Assembly: GCA_009746045.1 (NCBI GenBank)
Contig: RPFO01000444.1
Location: 1 to 21,179, forward strand
Direction: 5' to 3'
Source of the DNA: Mesostigma viride
Taxonomy: Eukaryota; Streptophyta; Mesostigmatophyceae; Mesostigmatales; Mesostigmataceae
DNA: 21,179 nucleotides
Part shown: in pieces, positions 1 to 7,275 of the stretch
Numbering within the stretch: the stretch's first letter is position 1
Layout: each line of letters begins with the position of its first letter
Made by a program: the position numbers and the translations under genes
The notes under the pieces: generated by a model
Told to the model about the DNA's origin: nothing
The model's input: only the letters and a program-made list of their open reading frames with translations
Databases searched by the model: none

Positions 1-425
1 ACGCTGGGCATGCTACATTGCCAGCGCCTCGTATCGCTGCCCAGCTCCTTGTTCAGGCAGCATACAGGAATCTCTGGCTATCCTGTGTCTAGGGCACAGG
101 AACTGCCACAGTCCTGCAAGGACTTACATCCTTGCAGACCTGCTGGCTTTTGTTACTGCTTCTACTAGCCACAGTCGTTGAGCCCACATAACTGTGTCAG
201 TCACGTGAGAGTACAGGCTAAGCCTGTGCAGGCACGGCCTGCCACGTGTCTGTCCACTATGCCCTGAGTGTGCCCGCCTCGCCCACCGGTCGGCAGTACT
301 TCGGGACTTGATAACTTTTAGTCTTGTCTGTCTAGGCGGTTGACACGGCGTTGGAAAGGTCTCCTCAACCTGCATCCATTAGCACATTGGTGCCCCAATA
401 TGCTAACTTATGCTGTCCTGGTTCG
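1..425. other. Host-like flanking DNA with no supported gene
   Basis: This stretch is less GC-rich than the adjoining viral block and has no long open frame with viral-type protein sequence. Its texture is rich in TG, CA and CTGCA words, like the interior of the retrotransposon near the other end of the window. It holds one clear perfect inverted repeat: a 9-bp stem at 114-122 and 129-137 with a 6-base loop. I read it as host chromosomal DNA beside the viral insertion. The exact junction cannot be placed from sequence alone; it lies roughly between 405 and 435, where the coding signal of the truncated viral gene stops. Confidence 0.5.
114..137. repeat. Perfect 9-bp inverted repeat
   Basis: CTGCAAGGA at 114-122 is matched by TCCTTGCAG at 129-137 with a 6-base loop. 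It lies in the host-like flank. No function can be assigned. Confidence 0.6.
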
Positions 426-796
426 GATGGCGTAGTCGACCACGCCGTTCGTGATCGCCCAGCGGAAGAAGTTCATCTGGCCGGGTGTTGTCTCGATCTT
501 CTTGTCGCCGTTCTCGAGCACGGTCTTCTTCCGACGCGCGAACGGGTCGAACATGCGCTTCGAGTAGAAGTCGAGGTGCTCCGGTACGACATGTACAGGT
601 TCAGGGGCGCGGTCTCCTCGGACAGCTCGTACTCGACGGCCTTGTTGCGCGCGTAGTTCGTGACCAGCCACTCGATCACGCGAAGGGACGGGACGTCGCT
701 GTCCCGCTGTCCGTCGCGGTGCGTGAGCTTTTCCAGGACGTCGAAGTTGCGATCGTCCCTATAAAACCGCTGGAGCGACCGCTCGAGCAGACGCAT
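408..796 (-). pseudogene. Conserved NCLDV protein, frameshifted and truncated at its C-terminus
   Basis: I chose the start at 796 (MRLLERSLQRFY). The first part, to about 585, contains VIEWLVTNYARNKAVEY and LNLYMSYR. The frame then shifts by one missing base near 575-590 and continues with LDFYSKRMFDPFARRKK, ETTPGQMNFFRWAITNGVVDYA. A run of the form FDPF(x)RR ... TTxGQxNFFRWAI resembles, from memory, an uncharacterised protein widespread in algal giant viruses; I cannot name it. Coding signal stops abruptly after VVDYA near 425, where host-like DNA begins, so the C-terminus appears to have been lost at the virus-host junction. No function can be given. Confidence 0.6.
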
Positions 797-823
797 GGCG
801 GGGGCGGGCGTCCGGACATCGTC

Positions 824-855
824 GCGTCCCGGGCGTCCCGGGTGTCCGGGCGTCC
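824..855. repeat. Degenerate tandem GCGTCCCGG-type repeats upstream of the gene starting at 796
   Basis: Between 824 and 855 a 9-10-base unit of the form GCGTCCCGG or TGTCCGGG recurs three to four times. It lies just upstream of the minus-strand gene starting at 796, next to a TCCGGACAT word at 811-819. The word CCGGACAT recurs at 3241, directly upstream of the primase. It may be a regulatory element, but that is inference. Confidence 0.4.
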
Positions 856-924
856 GACGAGGACATGGAGAGTGTCTCGATCGTTTCACGGGTGCGAGGC
901 GCGTTCGTCACGGTTCGGGGTGGG

Positions 925-958
925 TCGGCGCGCCTTTATGCGTTCGGCGGCGCGCCGA
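925..958. repeat. Perfect 10-bp inverted repeat in a divergent intergenic region
   Basis: TCGGCGCGCC at 925-934 pairs with GGCGCGCCGA at 949-958 around a 14-base loop. It lies between two divergently transcribed damaged genes (starts at 796 on minus and about 1140 on plus). Apart from this hairpin, the stretch from 797 to 1139 contains only the tandem repeat noted separately and no convincing gene. Confidence 0.55.
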
Positions 959-1139
959 AAACGGCATCGAAAGATTCTATGCTTGATACGAGAGAAACTC
1001 GCCCTGTCGGAATGAACGAATCCCGACCGGCGTCGCGCCCCGTCTGGACGTGGATGACGCGGATCGCGTCCCCGCGCGAGAGATGCGACGTGACGCTCGC
1101 CGTTTCCGGTCTGTGTCGCACGGGGTCACGCCGCGCCAG

Positions 1140-1680
1140 ATGATCGTCAAGACGTACAACGTGCGCGGCCTCGTGAACGAGATCGGGTCGGCGCCGTACC
1201 TGGCGTGCGACTACGGCCCGGGCACGCACTGTCTATTGGCGCTTGGTGCGAGTGCGCGGGGGGCGGACCGTGTGCGCGCTCGTGCATTGGGACGGGACCG
1301 TCCAGATCGTGCGCATGCCCCCGTTCAAGACAAGGTGTTCAAAGGCACGGTGCTCGAAGGCGTGTGCGTGCGCCAAGGGGTCGGACCGCGTTCCGCGCGT
1401 TCGATTGTCTCGCGTCCGTGCGGCGGTGCTGATCGGTCGGCCCTATGCGGAACGTCTACGCGCGGCTCGCGAGGTCGCGGGGATGCATTTTCCGAAACCG
1501 TGCACGAACCTGTATAACGAGATGACCCTGCAATGCCAAGTCGTGGTGGAGAGCAATTCGGTCGCGGTGGCCGAGCATCTCAAGGGGCCGAACGTTCTCT
1601 TTATTCCGGACAATTCAAGGGCAAGGCCGACTACGCGCACGGCCAAAACATCGTGGCGCTGATGAACCAACCTACGATGA
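1140..1680 (+). pseudogene. Relic of an mRNA capping enzyme guanylyltransferase
   Basis: Pieces in all three plus frames line up in order with a viral RNA guanylyltransferase of the nucleotidyltransferase (ligase/capping) superfamily. MIVKTYNVRGLVNEIG starts at 1140. Next comes ALVHWDGTVQIVRMPPFK (about 1270-1330), then VFKGTVLEGVCV (motif III region), then TAFRAFDCLA, then IGRPYAERLRAAREV (about 1432-1475), then EHLKGPNVLFIPD (motif IV region). Moving between them needs about four frame changes, three equivalent to one missing base. I do not see the KxDG lysine motif, and motif III, normally DGE, reads EGV. The active enzyme would transfer GMP from GTP to the 5' end of viral mRNA. The large number of breaks and the lost motif favour a relic. 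The assignment rests on motif order. The 3' limit is uncertain because it converges on the end of the primase gene. Confidence 0.5.
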
Positions 1681-1713
1681 CCGTGCAGATGGGCGCCGAA
1701 TTCTCGACGCAGC

Positions 1714-3240
1714 CTACTTTCCTGACTTCTTCCCTTTCCACGAGCGACCGTACACGATTTTGGACGGGTCATATCCCACTTTCGCGAGAAGGAGACCGGC
1801 CAGCACCCTTGACGACGCTGTCGTGGAGGAAGCGGTTTTTCCCGCGGTCGCAGGAGCAGGCGCAGCGCGGGCGTAGGAAGGGGGGCGGACGTGTCCGCTC
1901 CTGCAGGCGACACGAACAGGCGGCGGTAGTAGGCGGGGGGCAAGGGGACGGGCGGGGACGCGTACCCCTTGCAATCGTCGTCGTGGCACCGCTGGGAAAC
2001 GCCGCGACACGTGATCTCGAACCACACGTTGTTGCTCACGTGTTCGCGGTCGACGTTGCGGCACATCTTGTGGTGGCTCCACGCCTGATATACTCGCTTG
2101 AGCCCGTCTCCTTCGCAGTACAGCCGGGTGATGGACGCGCCCATCGCCTCTCGGACGGCCCTGGCCACGACCAGGTAGTCGGGTCGCGTGTCGGACACGC
2201 AGTCCGTCCTCCTGTGCGCTTGCGGCGTCGCGTCCCCCCGTCCTTAGATTTCGCCGGCACGGCCTTCTTCCTCCTCCGCTCCTCCTCGCGAGTCGGATCC
2301 TCTTCGGCGTTGTACCACGCCGGAGGGGAGGCGCGCACGCTCTCCGGGCTCCGGATCTGGTCGTCGGGCCACCGGACGCACGTCATCCACATGAGAGGGA
2401 GTGCGAAGTCCGGTCCCAGACACTCCTCGCGGTCGAAGTCCCGGTACCGGTTCCCGGCCATGTCGTATACGGCGATGGGTGCGTACTCCCGCTTCTCCGA
2501 CAGCTTTCCGTACGAGCACTTGTTGGGACACGCCCTCCTCCTCTCCTTCTTAGCGGCGCACGATACGCACGCGCACTTCCACCCGAGGCGCCCGTGGGAG
2601 CCTGGCAGGCACCCAGTTCCTTCTCGACGTCCCTGCACGCTCGCAGACATTCCGCGCACCTCGTGGATTTCCACGACCAGAGCATGCGGATCCCGTTGTC
2701 CAGCAGCACGGAACGGTCGATGACGGCGGGCCAGGGATTGTCTTCCGGTCTCGGACCGTACTCCTTTTGAAGACGCGTTACGATGTACGACCGCAGCTCG
2801 AGCGCGGTGGACGTGTCCACCAGGAGACTGGGGAAGTGGACGTGGACGCCCGTCTTGACCTTGTCCTTCTTCGCCTTGTTGGGCGCGCGGCAGACGACCG
2901 CCTCGTGGTCCGCGTCTTCCGGCAGCGCGTCTCTCAGGACCTCCTGGATAAGCGGGATCCACTGGGTCGAGATGGCGTCGAACATGTCCCCTTCGTCCTC
3001 GCAGTCGACGTCCAGGTGGAACGGGAACACGGGCCGCGACTTCTGCTCGACGATGTAGTTCGGGTTCCCGTTCTTGGCGTCCGCTATGACCCTCCGATAG
3101 AAGTACGGCAGGTCCTCCGTGTGGATGTACGCTTTACCCCCTTGGAACCCGTCCAGCAGCAGGTGGCTGTACTCGTCGGTCTTCCCACGAAACATTCGTG
3201 GTCCACGAGCCACCGCGTGGCTTCCGAATAGGGCTGCCAT
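1714..3240 (-). CDS. Archaeo-eukaryotic (UL52/AEP-type) DNA primase, frameshifted
   Basis: Start at 3240 (MAALFGSHAVARG). The first frame carries the primase core: FHLDVDCEDEG gives the DxD metal-binding motif, VKTGVHVHFP the histidine motif, and VIDRSVLLDNGIRMLWS the third motif. After one missing base near 2590-2615 the second frame holds CVSCAAKKERRRACPNKC, a possible zinc-binding cluster. A further missing base near 2200-2240 leads to NVWFEITCRGVSQRCHDDDCKGYASP, the C-terminal zinc region typical of herpesvirus UL52-like primases. The tail to 1714 needs at least one more shift and is uncertain. It would synthesise RNA primers for viral DNA replication and presumably works with the separate D5-like helicase at 14942-17160. 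In many NCLDVs the two activities are fused; here they are about 12 kb apart. It could be a decaying gene or an intact gene with sequencing errors. Confidence 0.72.
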
Positions 3241-3270
3241 CCGGACATGGTGGACATCCCGGATGTCCGG
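3241..3270. promoter_or_regulatory. Palindromic element between divergent primase and cobalamin adenosyltransferase genes
   Basis: GGACATCC (3252-3259) and GGATGTCC (3261-3268) form a perfect 8-bp palindrome with a one-base spacer. An overlapping CCGGACAT (3241-3248) pairs with ATGTCCGG (3263-3270). It touches the primase start codon and lies about 110 bases upstream of the plus-strand gene at 3381. The same CCGGACAT word occurs upstream of the gene starting at 796. It could be an operator or promoter element. Confidence 0.4.
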
Positions 3271-3380
3271 TCCCTCTCAGGACGTCCGACGCGTCCTCTC
3301 GGTGGATTCGACGGTCGTTCGCGAGCGACGGGTGCGGTCGCGGGGGAGAGAAAAGCGAGGCCTCTTGTATCTATACCGCC

Positions 3381-3949
3381 ATGAAGCTGTACACGCGCCG
3401 AGGGGACGAGGGCCGGAGTCGGATCAACGGCCCGGGCGACCTGCACAAGTCGGAGGAGATCTTCGAGGCGCTGGGAGCCGTCGACGAGGCCAACTCGTTT
3501 CTGGGCCTCGCGCGCCAGACTTGTAAGGACGCCGCGTTGAAGGATGACGTCATCCCGGATATCCAGGCCCGACTGCTCGATGTCGGTTCCGCCCTGTCCA
3601 CTCCGTGTGGCGATGCCCGGCGCGACGCGCGATGTCGTCTCCGCATGTTCGAGGACGTGATCCGTCGGATGGAAGAGTGGATCGACGGCGCGGACGCTCG
3701 CACGCCGCCGCTGACCAACTTCGTGCTCCCGGGCGGTAACGGGGAGTCCGCGTCGCGTTTCCACGTGTGTCGGACCGTCGCGCGAAGGGCCGAGCGACGC
3801 GTGGCGGCGATCGCGAGAGAGGGGGCGTGGAGGTCGTGGCGGTGTCTTTCCTGAACCGGCTGTCCGACCTCCTCTTCGCGGCCGCGCGACTCGAAGTCGA
3901 CACGCCCGACACCGCGTACAAAAAGGCCGCGGTCGTCGACGAGTCGTAA
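3381..3949 (+). CDS. PduO-type cob(I)alamin adenosyltransferase, one frameshift
   Basis: The enzyme transfers the adenosyl group of ATP to cob(I)alamin to make coenzyme B12. The start at 3381 follows a TATA-like TATCTATACC. The N-terminus LYTRRGDEG (residues 3-11) is the ATP-binding signature of the family, followed by EALGAVDEANSFLG (29-42). Near the C-terminus FVLPGG (114-119) and HVCRTVARRAERRV (128-141) match the conserved region with the catalytic arginines and glutamate (R136, R137, E139). After a GGGGG run at 3821-3825 the frame changes by one missing base, and the expected ending FLNRLSDLLFAAAR follows in the next frame to a stop at 3949. Total length, about 190 residues, fits the family. 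All key residues remain, so this may be functional if the shift is a sequencing error. Its presence in a viral block is unusual. Confidence 0.82.
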
Positions 3950-4004
3950 ACATTTCTGACGCTCATGGTAACGGAACGGGACGATCGCCCGCCCTCGTAT
4001 CGCC

Positions 4005-4751
4005 ATGCACACGGAAGTGACCGAAGCCCGCGCGATGCCTCCCGTGCATCCCATCTTCATCGGGACGGGACAAATGGCGGGGTCGACATCGAGCGTCGAC
4101 GGCGACGCCCGAAGGCCCTTGGAGCATCCGTCCAACATCAACATCTACACGTACGTGGTCCGCGAAGACGATTCCTCGCCGGAAGACAGCGGGGAGGGGG
4201 AGATCGGGGCGGAGTGGACGCCCGACATCGAGCACCTGATCTATCGCTGGGGACAGAAGGCGGTCGGTCTTCGCAACATGCACATGGCCGCGGCCGACCG
4301 GGCGGGGCTGTTCTCCCAGCTTCTCGGCATCCCGGCGATCCTCCTCTCGGCCGCGGGGGGCGCGACCGCCTTCAGCAAGGCGGGCAGCGGGCCGTGCGAT
4401 CAGGACGAATCCGTCACGTTGGCGCTCGGGGTCATCAGCGTGGTGGTGTCCGCGCTGACGGGAGTGCAAAACTTTTTGAGATTCGCGCAAAGGAGCGAGA
4501 AGCACAAGCAAACGGCCCACAAGTTCTCCGCTCTGTACCGCGAGATCGACGCGGAACTGTCCAAACCGCGGTCCAAGCGCGCGAACGCGTACGAGTTCGT
4601 CCAGCTGACCCGGATCAACATCGACCACATGATAGCCGAGAGTCCGAATCTCCCCTCTCACACCTTGAACAAGCACACGGACCGACCGTCGCGAAGGAAC
4701 ACGTTCGAAATGAGCGTCAACGTCCACAAGGAAAACAATGTTGCCAAGTAG
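4005..4751 (+). CDS. SLATT-type two-transmembrane protein
   Basis: This is an intact 248-residue protein. After a variable, acidic N-terminus (to about residue 70) comes a helical segment, YRWGQKAVGLRNMHMAAA. Two hydrophobic segments follow, at about 103-123 (FSQLLGIPAILLSAAGGATAF) and 136-157 (SVTLALGVISVVVSALTGVQNF). After them comes a charged amphipathic helix with KHKQTAHKFSALYREIDAEL. This order is that of the SLATT superfamily (SMODS and SLOG-associating two-TM effector domains). SLATT proteins in bacteria are thought to form pores as effectors of nucleotide-signalled immunity; viral versions have no established role that I know of. The assignment rests on topology and motif texture. 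Starts at Met11 or Met24 are also possible. A small membrane protein gene follows 12 bases downstream. Confidence 0.6.
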   Translation: MHTEVTEARAMPPVHPIFIGTGQMAGSTSSVDGDARRPLEHPSNINIYTYVVREDDSSPEDSGEGEIGAEWTPDIEHLIYRWGQKAVGLRNMHMAAADRAGLFSQLLGIPAILLSAAGGATAFSKAGSGPCDQDESVTLALGVISVVVSALTGVQNFLRFAQRSEKHKQTAHKFSALYREIDAELSKPRSKRANAYEFVQLTRINIDHMIAESPNLPSHTLNKHTDRPSRRNTFEMSVNVHKENNVAK

Positions 4752-4763
4752 TATGTGGGCCCG

Positions 4764-4967
4764 ATGCAGAGAGCGATCCGCGACGTCCTCCTCTTTTCGT
4801 CCGCGGCGTACGTGCTGCTGTTTTTCCGTCCGAGGTGCATGTTCGACGAGAACGGTCGGCCGTTGGCGTTCGGGACCGGCGCGCGGCAGACGATCGCGCC
4901 TTTCTGGCTCGTCGCGGTCCTCGCCGCGCTCTACCTCCCGGGCATGGCCTCCGGCGCGTTCCGGTGA
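4764..4967 (+). CDS. Small two-segment membrane protein conserved in NCLDVs
   Basis: This is a 67-residue protein. I start it at the ATG at 4764 (MQRAIRDVLLFSS). An N-terminal hydrophobic helix (VLLFSSAAYVLLFF) is followed by the loop RPRCMFDENGRPLAFGTG, then a second hydrophobic helix (APFWLVAVLAALYLPGM). The loop pattern RPxxMFDxxGxxxxFGTG recalls small uncharacterised virion-type membrane proteins of algal and amoebal giant viruses, but this is from memory. It follows the SLATT gene on the same strand. No function is known. Confidence 0.6.
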   Translation: MQRAIRDVLLFSSAAYVLLFFRPRCMFDENGRPLAFGTGARQTIAPFWLVAVLAALYLPGMASGAFR

Positions 4968-4991
4968 GAGCGCAAATTATGGCCCGATAAT

Positions 4992-4999
4992 CATATAAC
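4992..4999 (+). promoter_or_regulatory. TATA-like motif directly before the start at 5000
   Basis: CATATAAC ends one base before the ATG at 5000. It belongs to a set of similar motifs found close to several starts in this window. Confidence 0.4.
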
Positions 5000-5275
5000 A
5001 TGAGACATCCGGCGACCGGCGCGTATCGCGTCACGACGGCGAACGGCGAGGTCGCGGCCGCTCGAGACGATCACGATACCATGGCGGAACGGTACTGTCC
5101 CGGGTCCTTCGAGAGCACGTACAGCGACGAGATCATGAACTTGTACATCACCCTGTTGGAACAGTGCAAGGAGTACGGCTACCCGTTGCTACGACACGCA
5201 GACTTCCCGATGTTCCTCGAATTCGTGAAGCGGGCGAGCGGGTGCGCGCCGGAGAAGGAAACATTTCGAAGGTAA
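5000..5275 (+). CDS. Hypothetical protein, 91 residues
   Basis: The frame is intact and I do not recognise the protein. It is a soluble, mixed-charge protein with a predicted helical stretch around EIMNLYITLLEQCKEYGYPLL and no membrane segment. I prefer the start at 5000 because a TATA-like CATATAAC lies immediately before it; a start at Met28 (MAERYCPG) is possible. Its stop codon overlaps the ATG of the following gene in a TAATG arrangement at 5273-5277. Confidence 0.5.
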   Translation: MRHPATGAYRVTTANGEVAAARDDHDTMAERYCPGSFESTYSDEIMNLYITLLEQCKEYGYPLLRHADFPMFLEFVKRASGCAPEKETFRR

Positions 5276-6140
5276 TGGTAAACGCCGCCGCGCGTCACAT
5301 GGCGATCGACACGGGGAGCATCCGCCGTCGTCTCGTCGGGGCGCGAGGACAACCGCCCCACGCGGTGGATCTCGACCGCACGAAGCCGCTGGCCGAACCG
5401 ATCTTGTCCAAGGACGAGCCGGGGTACCTGACTCCGGACTCGATGGTGGTGTGCGTGGTCATGGGGGAGAACATGGTCGTCGTGCCCCTGTCGCTGATCG
5501 AGAAGTACGAGATCGTCCACCTGTTCGGGAACAGCGTGACGTACTGTCCGCGGACCGGCTCGGCCGTCACGTTCCCCGTCCTCTTGGGAAACAGCGGGCT
5601 CCTATTCAACGGGAACTTGGTGTTGTACGATTACGCGGACGGGTCGCTTTTGTCCCAGATCCCGGGGACGTACATCCGAGGACCCAAGGACACGGGGTCG
5701 TCCCGCGCATCCCGACGATCCTCGCCAGGTTCCGGTTCGTCCACAGCGTTTCGCTGCCCGGCGTCCGAGTGCGAGACCTGCACGGGTTTCACGGGGACTT
5801 CGTGTACGTCCACGGAGGGGCGGGAGACCTCGACCCGTTCCGGTACGAGACGTCCGACTACGCGGGGTACTACGGAAGCAAGGACGTCCCCGCGGGCGTG
5901 TTCCCCCCGATGCCGGAGACGGATAAGACGGACCCGAAGACGTGGGGCCGCGTGGATCTGAACCAGATGAAGGATTTCGTCGTCGGCATCCCCGAAAGCG
6001 TCCAGACGGTGACGGAACTCTTTCAGAAGGAAAACCCCCTCTTTTTGTTCTACTTCGCGATCAACGCGTTCAAAAACCTGTTGGCGAAGTCCAAGAGGCC
6101 GGTGTACCCCGGGTACATCAAGTTAGGCATCGGATATTGA
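5275..6140 (+). CDS. DUF3179-like protein, one frameshift
   Basis: The N-terminal half contains VTYCPRTGSAVTFPVLLGNS, then GLLFNGNLVLYDYADGSLLSQIPG. This is the pattern of DUF3179 proteins (a cysteine-proline-x-TGSA core, then SGLLxNxNLVxYDxxTxSLxSQ). After a GGGG run at 5694-5697 the frame changes by one missing base and continues as VPRIPTILARFRFVHSVSLPG to a C-terminal part with DFVVGIPESVQTVTELF, ending at 6140. Without the shift the protein would be about 288 residues. DUF3179 has no established activity; the conserved cysteine suggests a redox or metal site, which is speculation. The start may be 5275 (overlapping the previous stop) or the ATG at 5299. An AATAAA lies 15-20 bases after the stop. 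Confidence 0.6.
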
Positions 6141-6144
6141 TTCC

Positions 6145-6160
6145 TTTTATTGCGAATAAA
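6145..6160. terminator. Back-to-back AATAAA signals between convergent genes
   Basis: Two genes converge here with only six bases between their stops. AATAAA occurs at 6155-6160 on the plus strand. TTTTATT at 6145-6151 gives AATAAAA on the minus strand, where it contains the TAA stop of the nuclease gene. These look like eukaryotic-type polyadenylation signals shared within about 16 bases. Confidence 0.5.
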
Positions 6161-6623
6161 ACAAACGTTCCGAATTCGCGAAACATCTGCAATGGAGTAG
6201 TCTAGATAGCCTGTCTCGCAGAGTCCTCGAGGGCCGATCGGTCGCGTCTTGCAACCCGATGCTACCGTCTAGCGTCAATTGTATACCGCGCTTCTTGCAA
6301 ACGTCACCGATAAACTGCAATCTCTTCGGGGACACGCTGTGGGACCACGGGGCGCGGAATAGATGCAGTCGTTTTTTGAATCCGGCGAAATCCTCGCCGT
6401 ACGCGAGCAGTTGACCGATCCCGGCCGTCCAACTGCTCCACTCCTTGACTTCGATCATCAGCTTGCGTTTGCGACACAATAGGTCGATCTTTCCCGCGCG
6501 ACAAGGCACCTCCATTTCGCAACCCAGTTCGTCTCGAAGCTTCACCTGGACGGCCCTCTCCCGTTGGGACTTGCGGGGTTCCGCCAGGGTCGCGGGGACC
6601 ACTTCGGGCTCGGACGCGGCCAT
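6147..6623 (-). CDS. PD-(D/E)XK nuclease-like protein
   Basis: This is an intact 158-residue protein. After a 20-residue leader, RERAVQVKLRDELGCEMEVP leads into the nuclease core: GKIDLLC (D47), then LMIEVKEW (E58, K60), then GIGQLLAYG (Q71). This is the D...ExK...GQ(x)LxY order of the PD-(D/E)XK fold. It is close to small stand-alone nucleases found in giant viruses, often with a role in DNA recombination, repair or host-DNA attack. All expected catalytic residues are present. The C-terminal 40 residues are basic and cysteine-containing (LLHCRCF). The stop codon lies within a minus-strand AATAAAAGG motif. Confidence 0.75.
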   Translation of the reverse strand: MAASEPEVVPATLAEPRKSQRERAVQVKLRDELGCEMEVPCRAGKIDLLCRKRKLMIEVKEWSSWTAGIGQLLAYGEDFAGFKKRLHLFRAPWSHSVSPKRLQFIGDVCKKRGIQLTLDGSIGLQDATDRPSRTLRDRLSRLLHCRCFANSERLFYSQ

Positions 6624-6707
6624 CCACAGGCTCGACCGCAGCGACCGCGCTGTTATTATGTAGTCCGACAGGAAAATAACGCTGCGACAAATGTCTCTCC
6701 TCTACCT

Positions 6708-6714
6708 TATATCG
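6708..6714 (+). promoter_or_regulatory. TATA-like motif before the gene at 6735
   Basis: TTATATC ends about 20 bases upstream of the ATG at 6735, in the divergent region after the nuclease gene. It is followed by a repeated CGACCGAC/CGATCGACCG stretch. Confidence 0.4.
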
Positions 6715-6734
6715 ACCGACCGATCGACCGAGCG

Positions 6735-7265
6735 ATGGAAACCTACAAAACGTTCGCCGCCTTGGTCGTTCTGATCCTCGTGGTCGTGGTCGCGAGGGCG
6801 GACTACGAGGCCACGAGGGTCTCGCAGTTGCATCCGAGGTCCAAGAACGGGGAGCATCCGGCCACCCGCCCCGAAGAGCCGTCCGCCCCTCTCGTGGACG
6901 TGGGTCCTCACGCGGGATCCATCGTGCCCGTGCAGCCGCGAGCGCTACAGCCGGCCGCGTCCCCGCCCATCCCGAACCACACTCCGGTTTCGTCCAAGGC
7001 GTTCGTCCCCGCGACGGTCGCGCACGAATTGTCCAAGGCGTACATCGCGAACATGAACCCCGTCTCGTGGGCGAGCGACGCGTTGAGCGGGTTCGGCCTT
7101 TTCCCGAACCGCGTATCGGCGCCCGTCACCCACCTGGCGGACAAAATGAACGAGTTCGGCGCGAACCACGGAGTGTTCGGTTCCGCCGCGAGCTCGGTTC
7201 TCCACGGGGACAGCTGGAAGTGCGGCCTTTTGCGGGTGGCGACGGTCGGGAACGCAAGCTGTTAG
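6735..7265 (+). CDS. Signal-anchored or secreted hypothetical protein
   Basis: This is an intact 176-residue protein. Residues 6-22 (TFAALVVLILVVVVARA) form a hydrophobic segment that reads as a signal peptide or signal anchor. A long proline- and alanine-rich, probably disordered region follows (about 25-95). The C-terminal part, about 100-176, has mixed helical character and ends with two cysteines (WKCGLL, NASC). I do not recognise a family. It may be a virion membrane or secreted protein. The start is supported by the TATA-like motif 20 bases upstream. Confidence 0.55.
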   Translation: METYKTFAALVVLILVVVVARADYEATRVSQLHPRSKNGEHPATRPEEPSAPLVDVGPHAGSIVPVQPRALQPAASPPIPNHTPVSSKAFVPATVAHELSKAYIANMNPVSWASDALSGFGLFPNRVSAPVTHLADKMNEFGANHGVFGSAASSVLHGDSWKCGLLRVATVGNASC

Positions 7266-7275
7266 CAGCGGTCGA

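Noticed and set aside
1533-2723. A 396-residue plus-strand frame
   Set aside because: It is mostly antisense to the primase. Only its first part might belong to the capping enzyme relic.
4738-4998. Alternative frame overlapping the small membrane protein
   Set aside because: It is arginine- and serine-rich with no hydrophobic pattern, while the frame starting at 4764 has two clean membrane segments and a recognisable loop.
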